DNA of 56,000 bases from Acinetobacter nectaris CIP 110549 (GTDB lineage: Bacteria; Pseudomonadota; Gammaproteobacteria; Pseudomonadales; Moraxellaceae), in NCBI RefSeq assembly GCF_000488215.1, contig NZ_KI530738.1:1-56000 (forward strand), written 5' to 3'. The position numbers and the translations under genes are program-made. This document shows, one piece after another, positions 26,344 through 35,483 of the stretch. The first letter of the stretch is position 1, and every line of letters starts with the position of its first letter. A model generated the notes under the pieces. The model saw nothing but the letters and a program-made list of their open reading frames with translations. It was not told the origin of the DNA and searched no databases.

Positions 26344-28806
26344 CTAATCATCAAATGCTCTTATCTGCTTTTCATCAAAATGAATCATACGAGGGCGTGT
26401 ACCATCAGGCAGTTTTCCTTTGGTTTTTTTGTCATAGCGTCCACTGTCACACATTAACCACCCATTCTTTTTAAGCACCTTTTTAGCGTTAGCTTCATTG
26501 ATACCTAAACACATTTCTTTTTTAAACAAGGTCGATGATACAAGGTAAGTTCTTTCATCAGGGTCATAATAACCAACTTGGTTATTGATACGTGGTCTAA
26601 TGATTTCGCCGTCTGCTTGTCTAACAACAGTTAAGCTCTCGAAACGACTTGAGCCATGAGATTCAATAAACGCCTTGAAGTGCTCTAATATTTTGGTTTC
26701 TTCCAAATTACTACCATCACCAAAACTATTCAGCCATGTATTAAAACACTGCCCAACAGCATCAAAGGCTCGTCCACGTTGCCACCCTGTAATGTCTGCT
26801 TGGGTTGCCAGTTCCCCTGCGACTGCGACCAATGCAAAACGGCGTAGTACACGGCTTGTTTGTCCGTTAGTGGTCTTAGGTGCATATTGTTTGATAAAGT
26901 CCTCTAGCAAGCCCTTTGCTCGTTCCATTACGCTGTCTTTGTCTTGGGTGAGGTAGGTAAGCCATGCTACCCCTGCATGTCCATAGTGTTGGCTTGCAAG
27001 CTCGTTTATACGATTGGCAACATCTTGGGGGCGTGTGCCGTAGTTAATCGTTTCAAATACGCCGTAATCATGCCCTGCATCACTTGGAAGCTGTGCAAAA
27101 CGGATTAATAGCCCTGCATCTAACTCTAGGCTGCCTCGTCTTAGATGCTCCTCAAGCATCACCTCGCCAGTTGAGCAATACATCAGATTAAAAGTTTTAA
27201 CTTCCTTGTTCTTACCCGATCTATTGGCTCTTGCTTTACCATCTCCGCCACTGAGCATATAAATAATATCTGATACTGCTTTAGGCGAGGCTTGGCGCAA
27301 TTCATCAAGGTTTAAAAAGTTATCGTTTCTGATTTCTGCCTCAGCCTCTAGGGCGTTATCTGTGGTACGCCATGACTTAGACACGGGTTTAGGATTGCCC
27401 CATATACTGCATGAGGCTTTTGTAATGGTGCTTTTACCATCAGTCGATGAGCCATATATGTGAAATCCACCACTTTCTATATGAAGCGGTGCGACAAGTT
27501 GCCCTGCAAATGCACACGAGAATGACAATACCGCCAATGCATGAGGTTCTATTAACTTACTGAGTTGTTGCCACCCTGCAAACGTACCTTGTGTGCTGTA
27601 TGGGTCGTTTCTATCATTACTAAATAATAAGTCTTCGCCGTCTGTATTGCCGTAGGTCTTATGGGCTGTAACGTAGGCATCATCGTACCAACCAGTTTTA
27701 GCCACACACCTAAAACGCTTCTCAATCGGGTAGTCTTGAATATAATTCATGAATACATTTTTTTTACTGCCTTGTCTTGGGGGCATTAGTCCATGATTGG
27801 CAATAATTCTTAATGCGTCCTGTGCTTCTCCCATGATGTGCTCATAGGGAATAAGTAAGGTATGCATGTAATGGTCTTTATCACGGAATTGAACAACACG
27901 CTTCCAGTGGTCATTACACTTGTTTCTAGCTTCACCTAATATAATTATTGGTGACGATATCAATGTTTTAGTCTGCTTTGTTTCACCGTCTGAATCTGTG
28001 GTTTCTTTAATGAGGTATAAACCACTGTCTAGGATATGCAAACATGCGTTGTTATCCATTCTAAATGGCTTTGCTAAATGCCCCTTTGGAAGTACATCTA
28101 TTTTGGGTAGTGTATCTATAGCTTCATCAAGAAATTCTTTAACCTCTGCATTGTCATCATCACAACTCAGGTCAATCATAAATTTTTTACTACCTTCCAT
28201 GTATTGATCTAAAAACCTCAATGCCGTGTTTTGCTCTAGCTGTATATATTCATCAAGTTTGATCTGTTCGGGGCGTGATGGCATGTATAACGAGGTATAA
28301 CCTGCATTGCTAAGTTGATTAACCACATATTCAACCTGTTTAAGCTCATAGCCTTTCAAAGCGTTATAATTGTAAGATTTAGACACATTTGGCAATAACA
28401 CCAACACAACGGCGTACCCAGTAGAGGCAACCTTAAAGAACGCCTCAAGGTGATGAGTAATAATAACGGGTTGGTCTTTTACCATTTCACCAAAGTAGGC
28501 AAAGCCTTTCGCCTTACCGCCGTCAGGGTAGATATATATAAGCTTATCAATAGTTAAAATTGCGGTTTGTATATGCTGTAATGAACCATTCACAATGGGC
28601 AATAATAAAGGGTCTATATACGTTTTATCGCCTATAGTGACCTTACCCATATCAACATAGATCGGCTGTTCAGGACTGCCAAAATGTACAATTAAATCAT
28701 GCTGTAAATAAGCATTATCTTGTGGCTTTAATACAGTGGTTTGATTTATAATCTCTAACGGCGATTTAGGGTTGCCATTTGCTGTTGGGGCTTCATGTCT
28801 GCTCAT
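26344..28806 (-). CDS. DUF927-family replication/helicase-like protein
   Basis: 820 residues. The C-terminal half (about 370-700) is a DUF927 ATPase-like domain with a P-loop GSSTDGKST, a Walker-B-like FLNLDEL, and the family phrase ISKSWRTTDNALEAEAEIRND in variant form. The N-terminal region (residues about 80-190) resembles a Toprim primase fold in layout, but where the catalytic Glu motif EG is expected it reads ITHHLEAF, so primase activity is doubtful. It is the last gene of the alpA operon (its ATG overlaps the previous stop as ATGA) and adjoins the GGGGC iterons. I infer that it starts replication of the element. Confidence 0.8.
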   Translation of the reverse strand: MSRHEAPTANGNPKSPLEIINQTTVLKPQDNAYLQHDLIVHFGSPEQPIYVDMGKVTIGDKTYIDPLLLPIVNGSLQHIQTAILTIDKLIYIYPDGGKAKGFAYFGEMVKDQPVIITHHLEAFFKVASTGYAVVLVLLPNVSKSYNYNALKGYELKQVEYVVNQLSNAGYTSLYMPSRPEQIKLDEYIQLEQNTALRFLDQYMEGSKKFMIDLSCDDDNAEVKEFLDEAIDTLPKIDVLPKGHLAKPFRMDNNACLHILDSGLYLIKETTDSDGETKQTKTLISSPIIILGEARNKCNDHWKRVVQFRDKDHYMHTLLIPYEHIMGEAQDALRIIANHGLMPPRQGSKKNVFMNYIQDYPIEKRFRCVAKTGWYDDAYVTAHKTYGNTDGEDLLFSNDRNDPYSTQGTFAGWQQLSKLIEPHALAVLSFSCAFAGQLVAPLHIESGGFHIYGSSTDGKSTITKASCSIWGNPKPVSKSWRTTDNALEAEAEIRNDNFLNLDELRQASPKAVSDIIYMLSGGDGKARANRSGKNKEVKTFNLMYCSTGEVMLEEHLRRGSLELDAGLLIRFAQLPSDAGHDYGVFETINYGTRPQDVANRINELASQHYGHAGVAWLTYLTQDKDSVMERAKGLLEDFIKQYAPKTTNGQTSRVLRRFALVAVAGELATQADITGWQRGRAFDAVGQCFNTWLNSFGDGSNLEETKILEHFKAFIESHGSSRFESLTVVRQADGEIIRPRINNQVGYYDPDERTYLVSSTLFKKEMCLGINEANAKKVLKKNGWLMCDSGRYDKKTKGKLPDGTRPRMIHFDEKQIRAFDD

Positions 28807-28994
28807 GCTTGCCCCTCACTATCTTCTTCAATTTTAGCCGTATATTTTATTATTTCTCTATCGAATATACCTTTCAAATCCGCTGCCAAATATTCGAAAA
28901 TCTCTTTAGGGGCAGTGGTATAAGTATGGTAAAAATGACTACATCCTAATAACACCAAGTTCTTAAAGGTTAATCCAAAATTATTTTTAATCAT
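28803..28994 (-). CDS. Small hypothetical protein in the alpA-DUF927 operon
   Basis: 63-residue protein, MIKNNFGLTFKNLVLLGCSHFY with an acidic C-terminus; no family recognised. The ATG at 28994 has GAGGGAA upstream. Its stop overlaps the DUF927 start (ATGA), so the two are translationally coupled, and it lies 18 bp after the 118-residue gene. It may be an accessory replication or regulatory peptide; this is inferred from position only. Confidence 0.65.
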   Translation of the reverse strand: MIKNNFGLTFKNLVLLGCSHFYHTYTTAPKEIFEYLAADLKGIFDREIIKYTAKIEEDSEGQA

Positions 28995-29012
28995 TGTTAA
29001 TTCCCTCACCAC

Positions 29013-29369
29013 CTAAGCAGTTACTGTTAGGTGGCTTAATGCCTGTTGCTCTGTATCTAATATCTGTGTAATTAACTTTGGTGAAATATGGACTGCCTTT
29101 AATCGACTAGGGCGTATGTACTCTGCAAGGGCATCTATACGCTTCTTAACGAGGTCTGTATATTCCATGAAATTAGATAAATGTTTCTGTGTTTGGTTAC
29201 CGTAGAACCCATCTATTGCGCCGTATAGCTCATTAAACTGTACGGATATAGATTGAAGTTGCTTATGATCAATAGCTGTTACCAAATCAAGGTTATAAAC
29301 ATTCTTTTGTACGGCGTTTAGCTGTCGGCTTATTTGGAGTATTAAACTTTTAAGGCGTGTCTTAGTCAT
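29013..29369 (-). CDS. Hypothetical protein, helical, in the alpA-DUF927 operon
   Basis: 118-residue protein, mostly helical by composition, with a basic start (MTKTRLKSLILQISRQLNAVQKN) and Leu/Ile heptad spacing that could form coiled-coil helices. No signal peptide, membrane segment or recognised domain. Its start is 3 bp after the alpA stop, so it is co-transcribed. Products at this place in P4-like islands are usually small regulators, but there is no direct evidence here. Confidence 0.7.
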   Translation of the reverse strand: MTKTRLKSLILQISRQLNAVQKNVYNLDLVTAIDHKQLQSISVQFNELYGAIDGFYGNQTQKHLSNFMEYTDLVKKRIDALAEYIRPSRLKAVHISPKLITQILDTEQQALSHLTVTA

Positions 29370-29372
29370 GGA

Positions 29373-29609
29373 CTATGCCTCCATCGTTGCAATAGAGGCT
29401 TTATGCGTTGCTATACGCTCATTTATCCAAGCGTCTACGTCAGATTCAAGCCAAGCCACACGGCGTTCAGATATACTCATGCAAGGTGGAAATTCACCTT
29501 TTTTCATCATGGCATAAATAGATGATGGGGCTAGCCCTGTTTTGTTTTGGACTTCTTTACAACGAATAAGACGTATATTTTCTTGTTGCTGTTCTTTAGA
29601 TAATTTCAT
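29373..29609 (-). CDS. AlpA-family regulator / excisionase-like protein
   Basis: 78-residue DNA-binding protein of the AlpA (MerR-like HTH) family: IRCKEVQNKTGLAPSSIYAMMKKGEFPPCMSISERRVAWLESDVDAWINERI is the full family core with the recognition helix around residues 25-35. Related AlpA/Vis proteins control integrase and excision in P4-like elements. It is first of the four-gene replication operon, 750 bp from the integrase gene, with two direct repeats (29880 and 29911) in between as possible targets. Confidence 0.88.
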   Translation of the reverse strand: MKLSKEQQQENIRLIRCKEVQNKTGLAPSSIYAMMKKGEFPPCMSISERRVAWLESDVDAWINERIATHKASIATMEA

Positions 29610-30304
29610 CTAAACATTTTCCTTATGGAAATGCCTAGACACAAAATTTGAAAAGAAATTAGCGAGGTAATAACAGAAAAACAGACTATACAGCCATTTA
29701 AGATTCCTTAAATAGGGTATAGAAGCCCTAAAAACCATTAATACAATGGCTGTAAGCTCAGGCAAATGAATAGATTATGTTTCAGCTTTCGCAATGACTA
29801 AATACAATTCCTGTCTTTAGTCATTAAAACTGCATTACAAATAATCTTTACATAGCTGTTCTATTTGTTTTAAGATAAGAATTAAGTACAAAATTTTGAG
29901 TTTTTTTCAAAATTAAGTACAAAATTTCTATATTTTAAATCTGTACTACATCTCTAAGTCCTTCTTAGTTTTGTGCCTCTGTTCAGGCAGGTTTTTAATA
30001 AGGTATCTGTAGGAAAACTACAAATACCAACCAAAAGATCAAGCATTGCAGTGCTTGGTCTTTTTCTTTGTCTATTGAATTCTTTTGAATTTATTAGAAC
30101 TCAATAATCTTACTGCATCTTACTACACAAATCTGGCATTTTATGCTTAAAAGTTAAGCATATAATTAAACTTAATTTTTGATTTATCACACAGCCAAAT
30201 ATTAGTAACGACCTTGATTTATACCTAAAACACGGTAAATATTTGGTTTTATTTCAAAAAAACCTATAACCAAAGTTATATAAGTTTTTAATTTATATAG
30301 ATTT
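29610..30304. other. Non-coding leader between alpA and integrase genes with repeats
   Basis: Holds the 17-bp repeat AATTAAGTACAAAATTT twice (29880-29896 and 29911-29927, 31 bp apart), an inverted repeat CAGCCAT / ATGGCTG (about 29693 and 29753), and a terminator-like stem AAGATCAAGCA / TGCTTGGTCTT (about 30037-30062) with T residues. No ORF is convincing. It presumably carries the alpA promoter. Confidence 0.6.
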
Positions 30305-30321
30305 GTTACCTAAAAGGTAAC
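30305..30321 (-). terminator. Hairpin after the integrase gene
   Basis: The perfect stem GTTACC / GGTAAC with a 5-nt loop, 34 bp beyond the integrase stop on the minus strand. It is short and without a clear T-tract. Confidence 0.35.
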
Positions 30322-30355
30322 GCTTTTATATTTTCCTCATTATATTTAGTTACAA

Positions 30356-31612
30356 TTACCCCAATTTCTTTGGCTTAAACTCATTAAAAAAGATAAGATT
30401 CGGCTCAAAAATTATACTAAATATAAAATTACTCCATTTCTGCATTAACTCTATACGCTCTTTTTCATACTCAGCTTTGTTATACACACCACGTACACCC
30501 GTCATCACATGGTTAAGGCATTTCTCTATGGCATCACCATTAAAGCCCTGCTCATTTAGATGGGTGCTTGCTGTACGTCTTAGATCGTGAATAGTGAACG
30601 GCGGTAAATCTGTTAAAGCCAGTGCACTTTTTTGCGCCGTATTAAATGCATTGTGGCTAATATGCGTACCACGTTGCCGACCAACAAATACATAAGGTTC
30701 ATCACCTGCAATGGTCTTTAGCTCTTTGAGTATTTCAATAATTTGATCTGATAAATACACAACCATTTCACGGCTATAGCCTGTCTTACTGTCTGCTTTT
30801 GTTTCAGGTACAAGCCACACACGTTTTTCAAAATCTATATGTTCCCACTTAGCCCTCAATAGCTCGGACTTTCTAAGCAATGTGAGTAATGAAAGTAATA
30901 TGCCTAGCTTTCGTGGTTTATAGATTCTTGAATTGAGTAGGGTAGTGTAGAACGTACGTATTTCATCAATAGACAAATAACGCTCTCTTGCTTTGGCTTT
31001 AAATACATGGCGTGTCGGAATGGCTAACACTGGGTTAAATTCAACTAAGCCTAATGTAACGGCGTAATCAAACATACGTTTCAGTAAGCCTTTCACTTGA
31101 TTAGCGGAAGCATCAAAACCTTGTTCTTTCTTGCGCCATATCGTATCTCTAATATGCTCTATCCCAATATCCGATATAGGCAAGTGACCAAGCATCGGGA
31201 ATATATCGTTATGCAGATACATAAACATTGTTTTGGGGTTCTTTCTGTCTTTCTTTATGACTTCGCTGTAATAGCGTTCGCCGTACTCAACAAATAAAAC
31301 CGTCTTAGAGTAGCCCTTATATGCTTTCTTATTCTCTTGCTGTGGTGAAATACCTTTTGCAATTTTAGTTGCATTTTCATTGCGGATTTCTCTTGCATCT
31401 TTTAAGGATATATCAGGGTAGTTACCTATTGTTAAACGCTCTTGCTTACGATTAAAGCTGTAGCGATATACCCACACTTTTCGTCCAGTCGGCTTTATAT
31501 CAAGGAATAGCCCGTTATTGAGCTTATCCTTAGCCATATAGCGTTTCTCTTGTGGCTTTAATGCTTCTATCTCTCTAGGCGTTCCAAATGTGTAACCGTT
31601 ATCTACTGGCAT
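30356..31612 (-). CDS. int: Tyrosine recombinase / P4-type integrase
   Basis: 418-residue site-specific recombinase for integration at mnmE. It has the N-terminal DUF4102 arm-binding domain (FGTPREIEALKPQEKRYM...GLFLDIKPTGRKVWVYRY), a central SAM-like domain, and a C-terminal catalytic domain with Arg in TLLRKSELLRAKW, HDLRRTASTHL (His-x-x-Arg) and the Tyr in GVYNKAEYEKER. The frame is open upstream to a TTG at 31735 (ATG at 31729), but that part is made of arm-site repeats and has no family similarity, so ATG 31612 is preferred; its ribosome site is weak. It ends with an unusual Phe/Lys-rich tail. Confidence 0.92.
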   Translation of the reverse strand: MPVDNGYTFGTPREIEALKPQEKRYMAKDKLNNGLFLDIKPTGRKVWVYRYSFNRKQERLTIGNYPDISLKDAREIRNENATKIAKGISPQQENKKAYKGYSKTVLFVEYGERYYSEVIKKDRKNPKTMFMYLHNDIFPMLGHLPISDIGIEHIRDTIWRKKEQGFDASANQVKGLLKRMFDYAVTLGLVEFNPVLAIPTRHVFKAKARERYLSIDEIRTFYTTLLNSRIYKPRKLGILLSLLTLLRKSELLRAKWEHIDFEKRVWLVPETKADSKTGYSREMVVYLSDQIIEILKELKTIAGDEPYVFVGRQRGTHISHNAFNTAQKSALALTDLPPFTIHDLRRTASTHLNEQGFNGDAIEKCLNHVMTGVRGVYNKAEYEKERIELMQKWSNFIFSIIFEPNLIFFNEFKPKKLG

Positions 31613-31621
31613 AATCTTTTT

Positions 31622-31794
31622 TAGTTGCATTGCGTATATAAAAATGAATGTTTTAGTTGCAAGCCATGATTTGTCCTTATACAGAACCTTACTGCAACTA
31701 ACAGAAATATGCTGTTTAGTTGCTTTCATGAGCAATATTTAGTTGCATTACTATTTCTAGCGAAAAAAAGACTTTTGCAACTAGACTGCAACTA
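31622..31794. promoter_or_regulatory. Right arm-type integrase sites
   Basis: TGCAACTA or its complement occurs exactly at 31622-31629, 31654-31661, 31693-31700, 31740-31747, 31776-31783 and 31787-31794, plus a one-mismatch copy at 31717-31724. They lie between the integrase start and the right att core, and the left end has two more. The integrase promoter must lie among them, which suggests autoregulation. Confidence 0.75.
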
Positions 31795-31938
31795 AAAAAA
31801 GCATAGCACTAATGGAACGTATTAGACACTATTGAATATAAATAGACATAAAAAAAGCACTAAGTATTTATAACTTAATGCAATTTATATTCTCTTTGGA
31901 ACTCCTTAGAACTCCTTGAATAACTCTAAAAAATGAAA

Positions 31939-31958
31939 TTACTTTCCAATACAGAATG
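31939..31958. repeat. attR core (20-bp direct repeat) inside the mnmE 3' end
   Basis: Identical to 22066-22085. On the minus strand it reads through the final codons of mnmE (FCIGK-stop); the site is nearly the same as the thdF/trmE site used by Salmonella genomic island 1. Confidence 0.9.
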
Positions 31959-33300
31959 ATCCAAAAATTTCCCCAAGTAAATCATCTGCACTGAAATCAC
32001 CTGTAATTTCACCCAAAGCATTTTGTGCTAACCGTAGTGACTCCGCAACAAGTTCACCTGCATGAAACTCTGTTAATTGCTCATGTGCTTCTTCTAAATA
32101 CTCTTGTGTGCGTCTCATTGCATCGATATGACGCGTTCTTGCAATAAAGGTATCTTCTTCCGGCTGAAAACCAGCATGCGCTGTAATCGCGTCTATAAGG
32201 GTTTGAACACCTGTTTGCTCTTTTGCTGAGATAGAAATATGCCTAAAGCCATGATAGTCAACAAGTGTCGCCGTGCTTTGCGTTAAATCACATTTATTAC
32301 CAATCAAAATAAGTCTGCTTGGTGTTTGATATTCTGCAAAGTAGTGCTTTGCTAATGCTAAAGGATCATCATCTTTATTTAAGTCATAAACCAATAAAAG
32401 CAAATCTGCCTGACTAATTTCTTTAATTGCGCGTCGAATGCCTTCTTGCTCGACAACATCTCCTGTTTCACGAAGACCTGCTGTATCTGTCAATGTAATA
32501 GGCAGACCTGCTAAGGAGATTTTCTCATGCAAGACATCACGTGTTGTTCCTGCAATATCTGTCACAATTGCGCGGTCATTACCTGCTAGCGCATTTAATA
32601 AACTTGATTTTCCTGCATTCGGTTTACCTGCAATGACGACCTGTAACCCTTCTCGAAGTAACTGTCCTTGACGTGCAGATTGTTGCACCTCTTTCACTGA
32701 GCTTTGCACTTCAGTAAGTAGATTTAATATTTTACCATCTGCTAAGAAATCAATTTCCTCTTCAGGAAAATCTATCGCAGCCTCTACATGTAGCCGTAAA
32801 TGTATCAACTGCTGAAGTACAGCATTTACTTTATTCGAAAATGTACCTTGTAATGAACGAACAGCCGAGCGAGCAGCAGCTTGTGATGTTGCATCAATTA
32901 AATCTGCAATAGCTTCTGCTTGCACTAAATCTAGTTTTCTATTTTCAAAAGCACGCATTGAAAATTCACCTGCTTTAGCAGCAATAGCACCTAATTCAAA
33001 GAGTCTTTGAAGCAAAGCATTTTGCACCACAGGTCCACCATGACCTTGGATCTCAACAACATCTTCCCCGGTGAATGAATGAGGGTTCGGAAAACAAATG
33101 AGTAATCCTTCATCTAATACAGTTTGATCGCCATCTAAAAACTGTCTAAATCCAGCCATTCGTGTTTTAGGAAGTGTTGTATCCGACAACTGTTCTGCAA
33201 TCAAATATGCTTTTGGGCCAGATAAACGAATTACACCAACACCGCCACGACCTGGAGGGGTTGCAATTGCCGCGATGGTTGTTTGGTTGTATCTCATCAT
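31939..33300 (-). CDS. mnmE: tRNA modification GTPase MnmE (TrmE)
   Basis: With MnmG it makes the 5-carboxymethylaminomethyl group on U34 of tRNAs. The 453-residue protein has the N-terminal folate-binding domain (IAAIATPPGRGGVGVIRLSG), the helical domain, the inserted G domain (GKPNAGKSSLLNAL; DTAGLRET; GNKCDL), and the catalytic C-terminal FCIGK. The C-terminus is intact although the element is inserted exactly here, since the att core restores it. A second ATG at 33297 fits the AGGA spacing slightly better. It is last in the rpmH-rnpA-yidD-yidC-mnmE order. Confidence 0.97.
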   Translation of the reverse strand: MMRYNQTTIAAIATPPGRGGVGVIRLSGPKAYLIAEQLSDTTLPKTRMAGFRQFLDGDQTVLDEGLLICFPNPHSFTGEDVVEIQGHGGPVVQNALLQRLFELGAIAAKAGEFSMRAFENRKLDLVQAEAIADLIDATSQAAARSAVRSLQGTFSNKVNAVLQQLIHLRLHVEAAIDFPEEEIDFLADGKILNLLTEVQSSVKEVQQSARQGQLLREGLQVVIAGKPNAGKSSLLNALAGNDRAIVTDIAGTTRDVLHEKISLAGLPITLTDTAGLRETGDVVEQEGIRRAIKEISQADLLLLVYDLNKDDDPLALAKHYFAEYQTPSRLILIGNKCDLTQSTATLVDYHGFRHISISAKEQTGVQTLIDAITAHAGFQPEEDTFIARTRHIDAMRRTQEYLEEAHEQLTEFHAGELVAESLRLAQNALGEITGDFSADDLLGEIFGSFCIGK

Positions 33301-33329
33301 TCATCCTTATTTAACTAAATCATACATAT

Positions 33330-33364
33330 AAAAAAACCGCTTAAGTATTTTACCTTAAGCGGTT
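33330..33364 (-). terminator. Rho-independent terminator after yidC
   Basis: The stem AACCGCTTAAG / CTTAAGCGGTT has T residues on the minus strand, between yidC and mnmE, so mnmE probably has its own promoter. Confidence 0.82.
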
Positions 33365-33390
33365 CGGTTTAGCTTAACTTATCTCGTAAA

Positions 33391-35148
33391 TTAGCTAGCC
33401 TCTTTTTTCTCACGTGCTTTTTTTACACTTTGGCCAATAAACCATTGCTGTAAAATTGTAATACTGTTGTTCACAATCCAGTACAGTACTAGACCTGCAG
33501 GGAAGAACAGCATAAATACTGTGAAAATAATTGGCATTAAGCGGAAAACTTTTGCTTGCATTGGATCTGCAGGTTGTGGGTTTAGCATTTGCTGCCCAAA
33601 CATGGTTGCGCCCATAATCAATGGTAAAATAAACCATGGGTCCATTGCAGATAAATCTTGAATCCAACCTAACCAAGGTGCGTGGCGAAGTTCCACACTT
33701 TCCATCAGTACCCAATATAAAGCTAAGAAAATAGGCATTTGTAAAAACATTGGCAGACACCCTGAAAGAGGGTTTACGCCTTCACGCTTATACAGCGCCA
33801 TCATTTCTTGAGAGAAGCGCATACGGTCTTCACCGAACTCTTCTTTCATGCGTTGCATTTCAGGTGCAATGACACGCATTTTTGCCATTGAGCGATAACT
33901 TTTCGCAGAAAGTGGCCATAAAATTAACTTAACAACAACTGTTAATAAGATAATCGACCAGCCCCAGTTACCTACAAGTTTATGGAACGTTTCTAGACCT
34001 AAGAAAAGCAATTTTGCAATTGGCCATAACCAACCATAATCAACAGTTTGGTTTAAACCCACTGCCAAATCTTTCAATTCAGATTGAACTTTAGGACCTG
34101 AATAGAATGTTGCATCGACTTCCATTGCTGTACCAGCAGGCACAGTAATTGTAGGGGAGGTGAAACCAATAATGTTCATATGGTCAGGAGATTTACGCGA
34201 TTGTAAGTCTGCTGTATATGGTTCACCATTTGCTTGGCTCAATTTCAGTGTTCCTGGAATCCAAGCACTTACAAAGTAGTGTTGAACAACAGCAACCCAA
34301 CCACCTTTTGCCTGAACATTTAATTTTTCATCATTAAAGTCAGTAAACTTTAATTTATTATAATGTTCATCAGGTGTACCCCATGCACCACCAAGATATG
34401 TCCCTAATTGGAAGATACCTTGACTCGATTTTCCAGGATCTATAGTATCATCACGCTTAATTTGTCCAAAGAACTGACCTTGCCAGTTTTGCTGACTACG
34501 GTTAATTACTTTGTAATCAACATTAATTGGATATTGACCTTGCGTAAACGTAAATGTTTTAACAATTTCTACACCATTGGCAGTTTTATATACCATAGGA
34601 ATAGAAATAACTTTTTCTGCTTGACCATTTTTAGCATTTACTGTTTTAGCATCAGCTAAAGAATAGTTTGTTTTTTCAATTTCAAATGATGGACGACCTG
34701 AAGCATTGCTATCTGGTCCATTTGCACCAATCAACCCAGATTGAGCCACATAGGTACGGTCTTTATCACTTTCAAGCATTACAAAAGGTTGATTACTATT
34801 TTTGCTAGAATCATGGTTCAACAGTTCAAGACGAACAATGTCACCACCTTTTGGATTAATCCATAAGCGATATAAATCTGTTTGAACAGTAATCAGTTTT
34901 TGATCTGATGTCGCTGCTGTATTGTTAGTTTGAGATGCGGCAGTATTACTTGCCTGTGGCACATCTGTTGCCGCAGTATTTTGACTATTTGGTAAATCGG
35001 CAGATACGTCATTAGAAGCAACAGCTACACTGCTTTGTTGCACAGCTGTGTTTGTATTATGACCATAGTCCTTTTGCCAAGCCAAAACAAGTAAGTACGC
35101 GGTAACCAACATGGCTCCGAGTATCGCAAACCTGGCCCATTTTTGCAT
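33391..35148 (-). CDS. yidC: Membrane protein insertase YidC
   Basis: Inserts and folds inner-membrane proteins, alone or with SecYEG. The 585-residue protein has an N-terminal membrane anchor (ARFAILGAMLVTAYLLVLAW), a low-complexity Ser/Asn/Thr/Ala linker, the large periplasmic beta-domain (about 95-345), and the conserved five-helix core (GWSIILLTVVVKLILWPLS; cytoplasmic basic loop; VNPLSGCLPMFLQMPIFLALYWVL). Its start lies 2 bp after the yidD stop, so the two are coupled. Confidence 0.97.
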   Translation of the reverse strand: MQKWARFAILGAMLVTAYLLVLAWQKDYGHNTNTAVQQSSVAVASNDVSADLPNSQNTAATDVPQASNTAASQTNNTAATSDQKLITVQTDLYRLWINPKGGDIVRLELLNHDSSKNSNQPFVMLESDKDRTYVAQSGLIGANGPDSNASGRPSFEIEKTNYSLADAKTVNAKNGQAEKVISIPMVYKTANGVEIVKTFTFTQGQYPINVDYKVINRSQQNWQGQFFGQIKRDDTIDPGKSSQGIFQLGTYLGGAWGTPDEHYNKLKFTDFNDEKLNVQAKGGWVAVVQHYFVSAWIPGTLKLSQANGEPYTADLQSRKSPDHMNIIGFTSPTITVPAGTAMEVDATFYSGPKVQSELKDLAVGLNQTVDYGWLWPIAKLLFLGLETFHKLVGNWGWSIILLTVVVKLILWPLSAKSYRSMAKMRVIAPEMQRMKEEFGEDRMRFSQEMMALYKREGVNPLSGCLPMFLQMPIFLALYWVLMESVELRHAPWLGWIQDLSAMDPWFILPLIMGATMFGQQMLNPQPADPMQAKVFRLMPIIFTVFMLFFPAGLVLYWIVNNSITILQQWFIGQSVKKAREKKEAS

Positions 35149-35150
35149 AG

Positions 35151-35474
35151 CTATGACCCCAAGTGGTTAGAATGATATTGATTCATAAAATGCTCACGAA
35201 AGGGTACAGCAACGTGATGCATTTGAGAACTGATTTGCTGAAATGAAATAAAACGAATTGCTTTTTTGGGTACAGGATCATAGCCTGAACCACCCCAAGG
35301 ATGACAACGACATATTCGTTTAACAGCGAATATACTACCTTTGAAAGCACCATGCATATGAAGCGCTTCAATAGTATATTGGGAGCAGGTAGGAATATAA
35401 CGACAACGAGGCCCTATGAGAGGACTAATAGCAATCTGATAAAAGCGAACCAACCAATGTAATAATTTAACCAT
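35151..35474 (-). CDS. yidD: Membrane protein insertion efficiency factor YidD
   Basis: 107-residue small protein that helps membrane protein insertion near YidC. It shows the family signature [25 protein letters not shown] and the [17 protein letters not shown] motif with the conserved Cys residues. The ATG at 35474 has AGAG upstream; an in-frame TTG at 35480 is less likely. It sits between rnpA (9-bp gap) and yidC (2-bp gap). Confidence 0.95.
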   Translation of the reverse strand: MVKLLHWLVRFYQIAISPLIGPRCRYIPTCSQYTIEALHMHGAFKGSIFAVKRICRCHPWGGSGYDPVPKKAIRFISFQQISSQMHHVAVPFREHFMNQYHSNHLGS

Positions 35475-35483
35475 TGGCAATCT

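Larger units (their letters stand above)
22066..31958. mobile_element. Integrated genomic element in the 3' end of mnmE (P4-like / satellite type)
   Basis: The segment is bounded by identical 20-bp repeats (22066-22085 and 31939-31958), the right copy being the last codons of mnmE. It encodes a tyrosine integrase next to the right end, an AlpA-like regulator, two small proteins and a DUF927 helicase-like protein in one operon. It also carries a Fic protein and several tiny genes, plus GGGGC iterons and long leaders with repeats. There are no capsid, tail, relaxase or type IV secretion genes. I infer a phage satellite or other self-replicating but transfer-dependent island. The DUF927 gene is less AT-rich by eye than the host genes. 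Confidence 0.9.

Noticed and set aside
31613..31735. N-terminal extension of the integrase
   Set aside because: The extra frame is made of TGCAACTA arm sites, starts at TTG and has no similarity to the DUF4102 start; the ATG at 31612 fits the family.
33410..33760. 116-residue ORF inside yidC
   Set aside because: Same strand but another frame of the well-conserved YidC core; a shadow frame.
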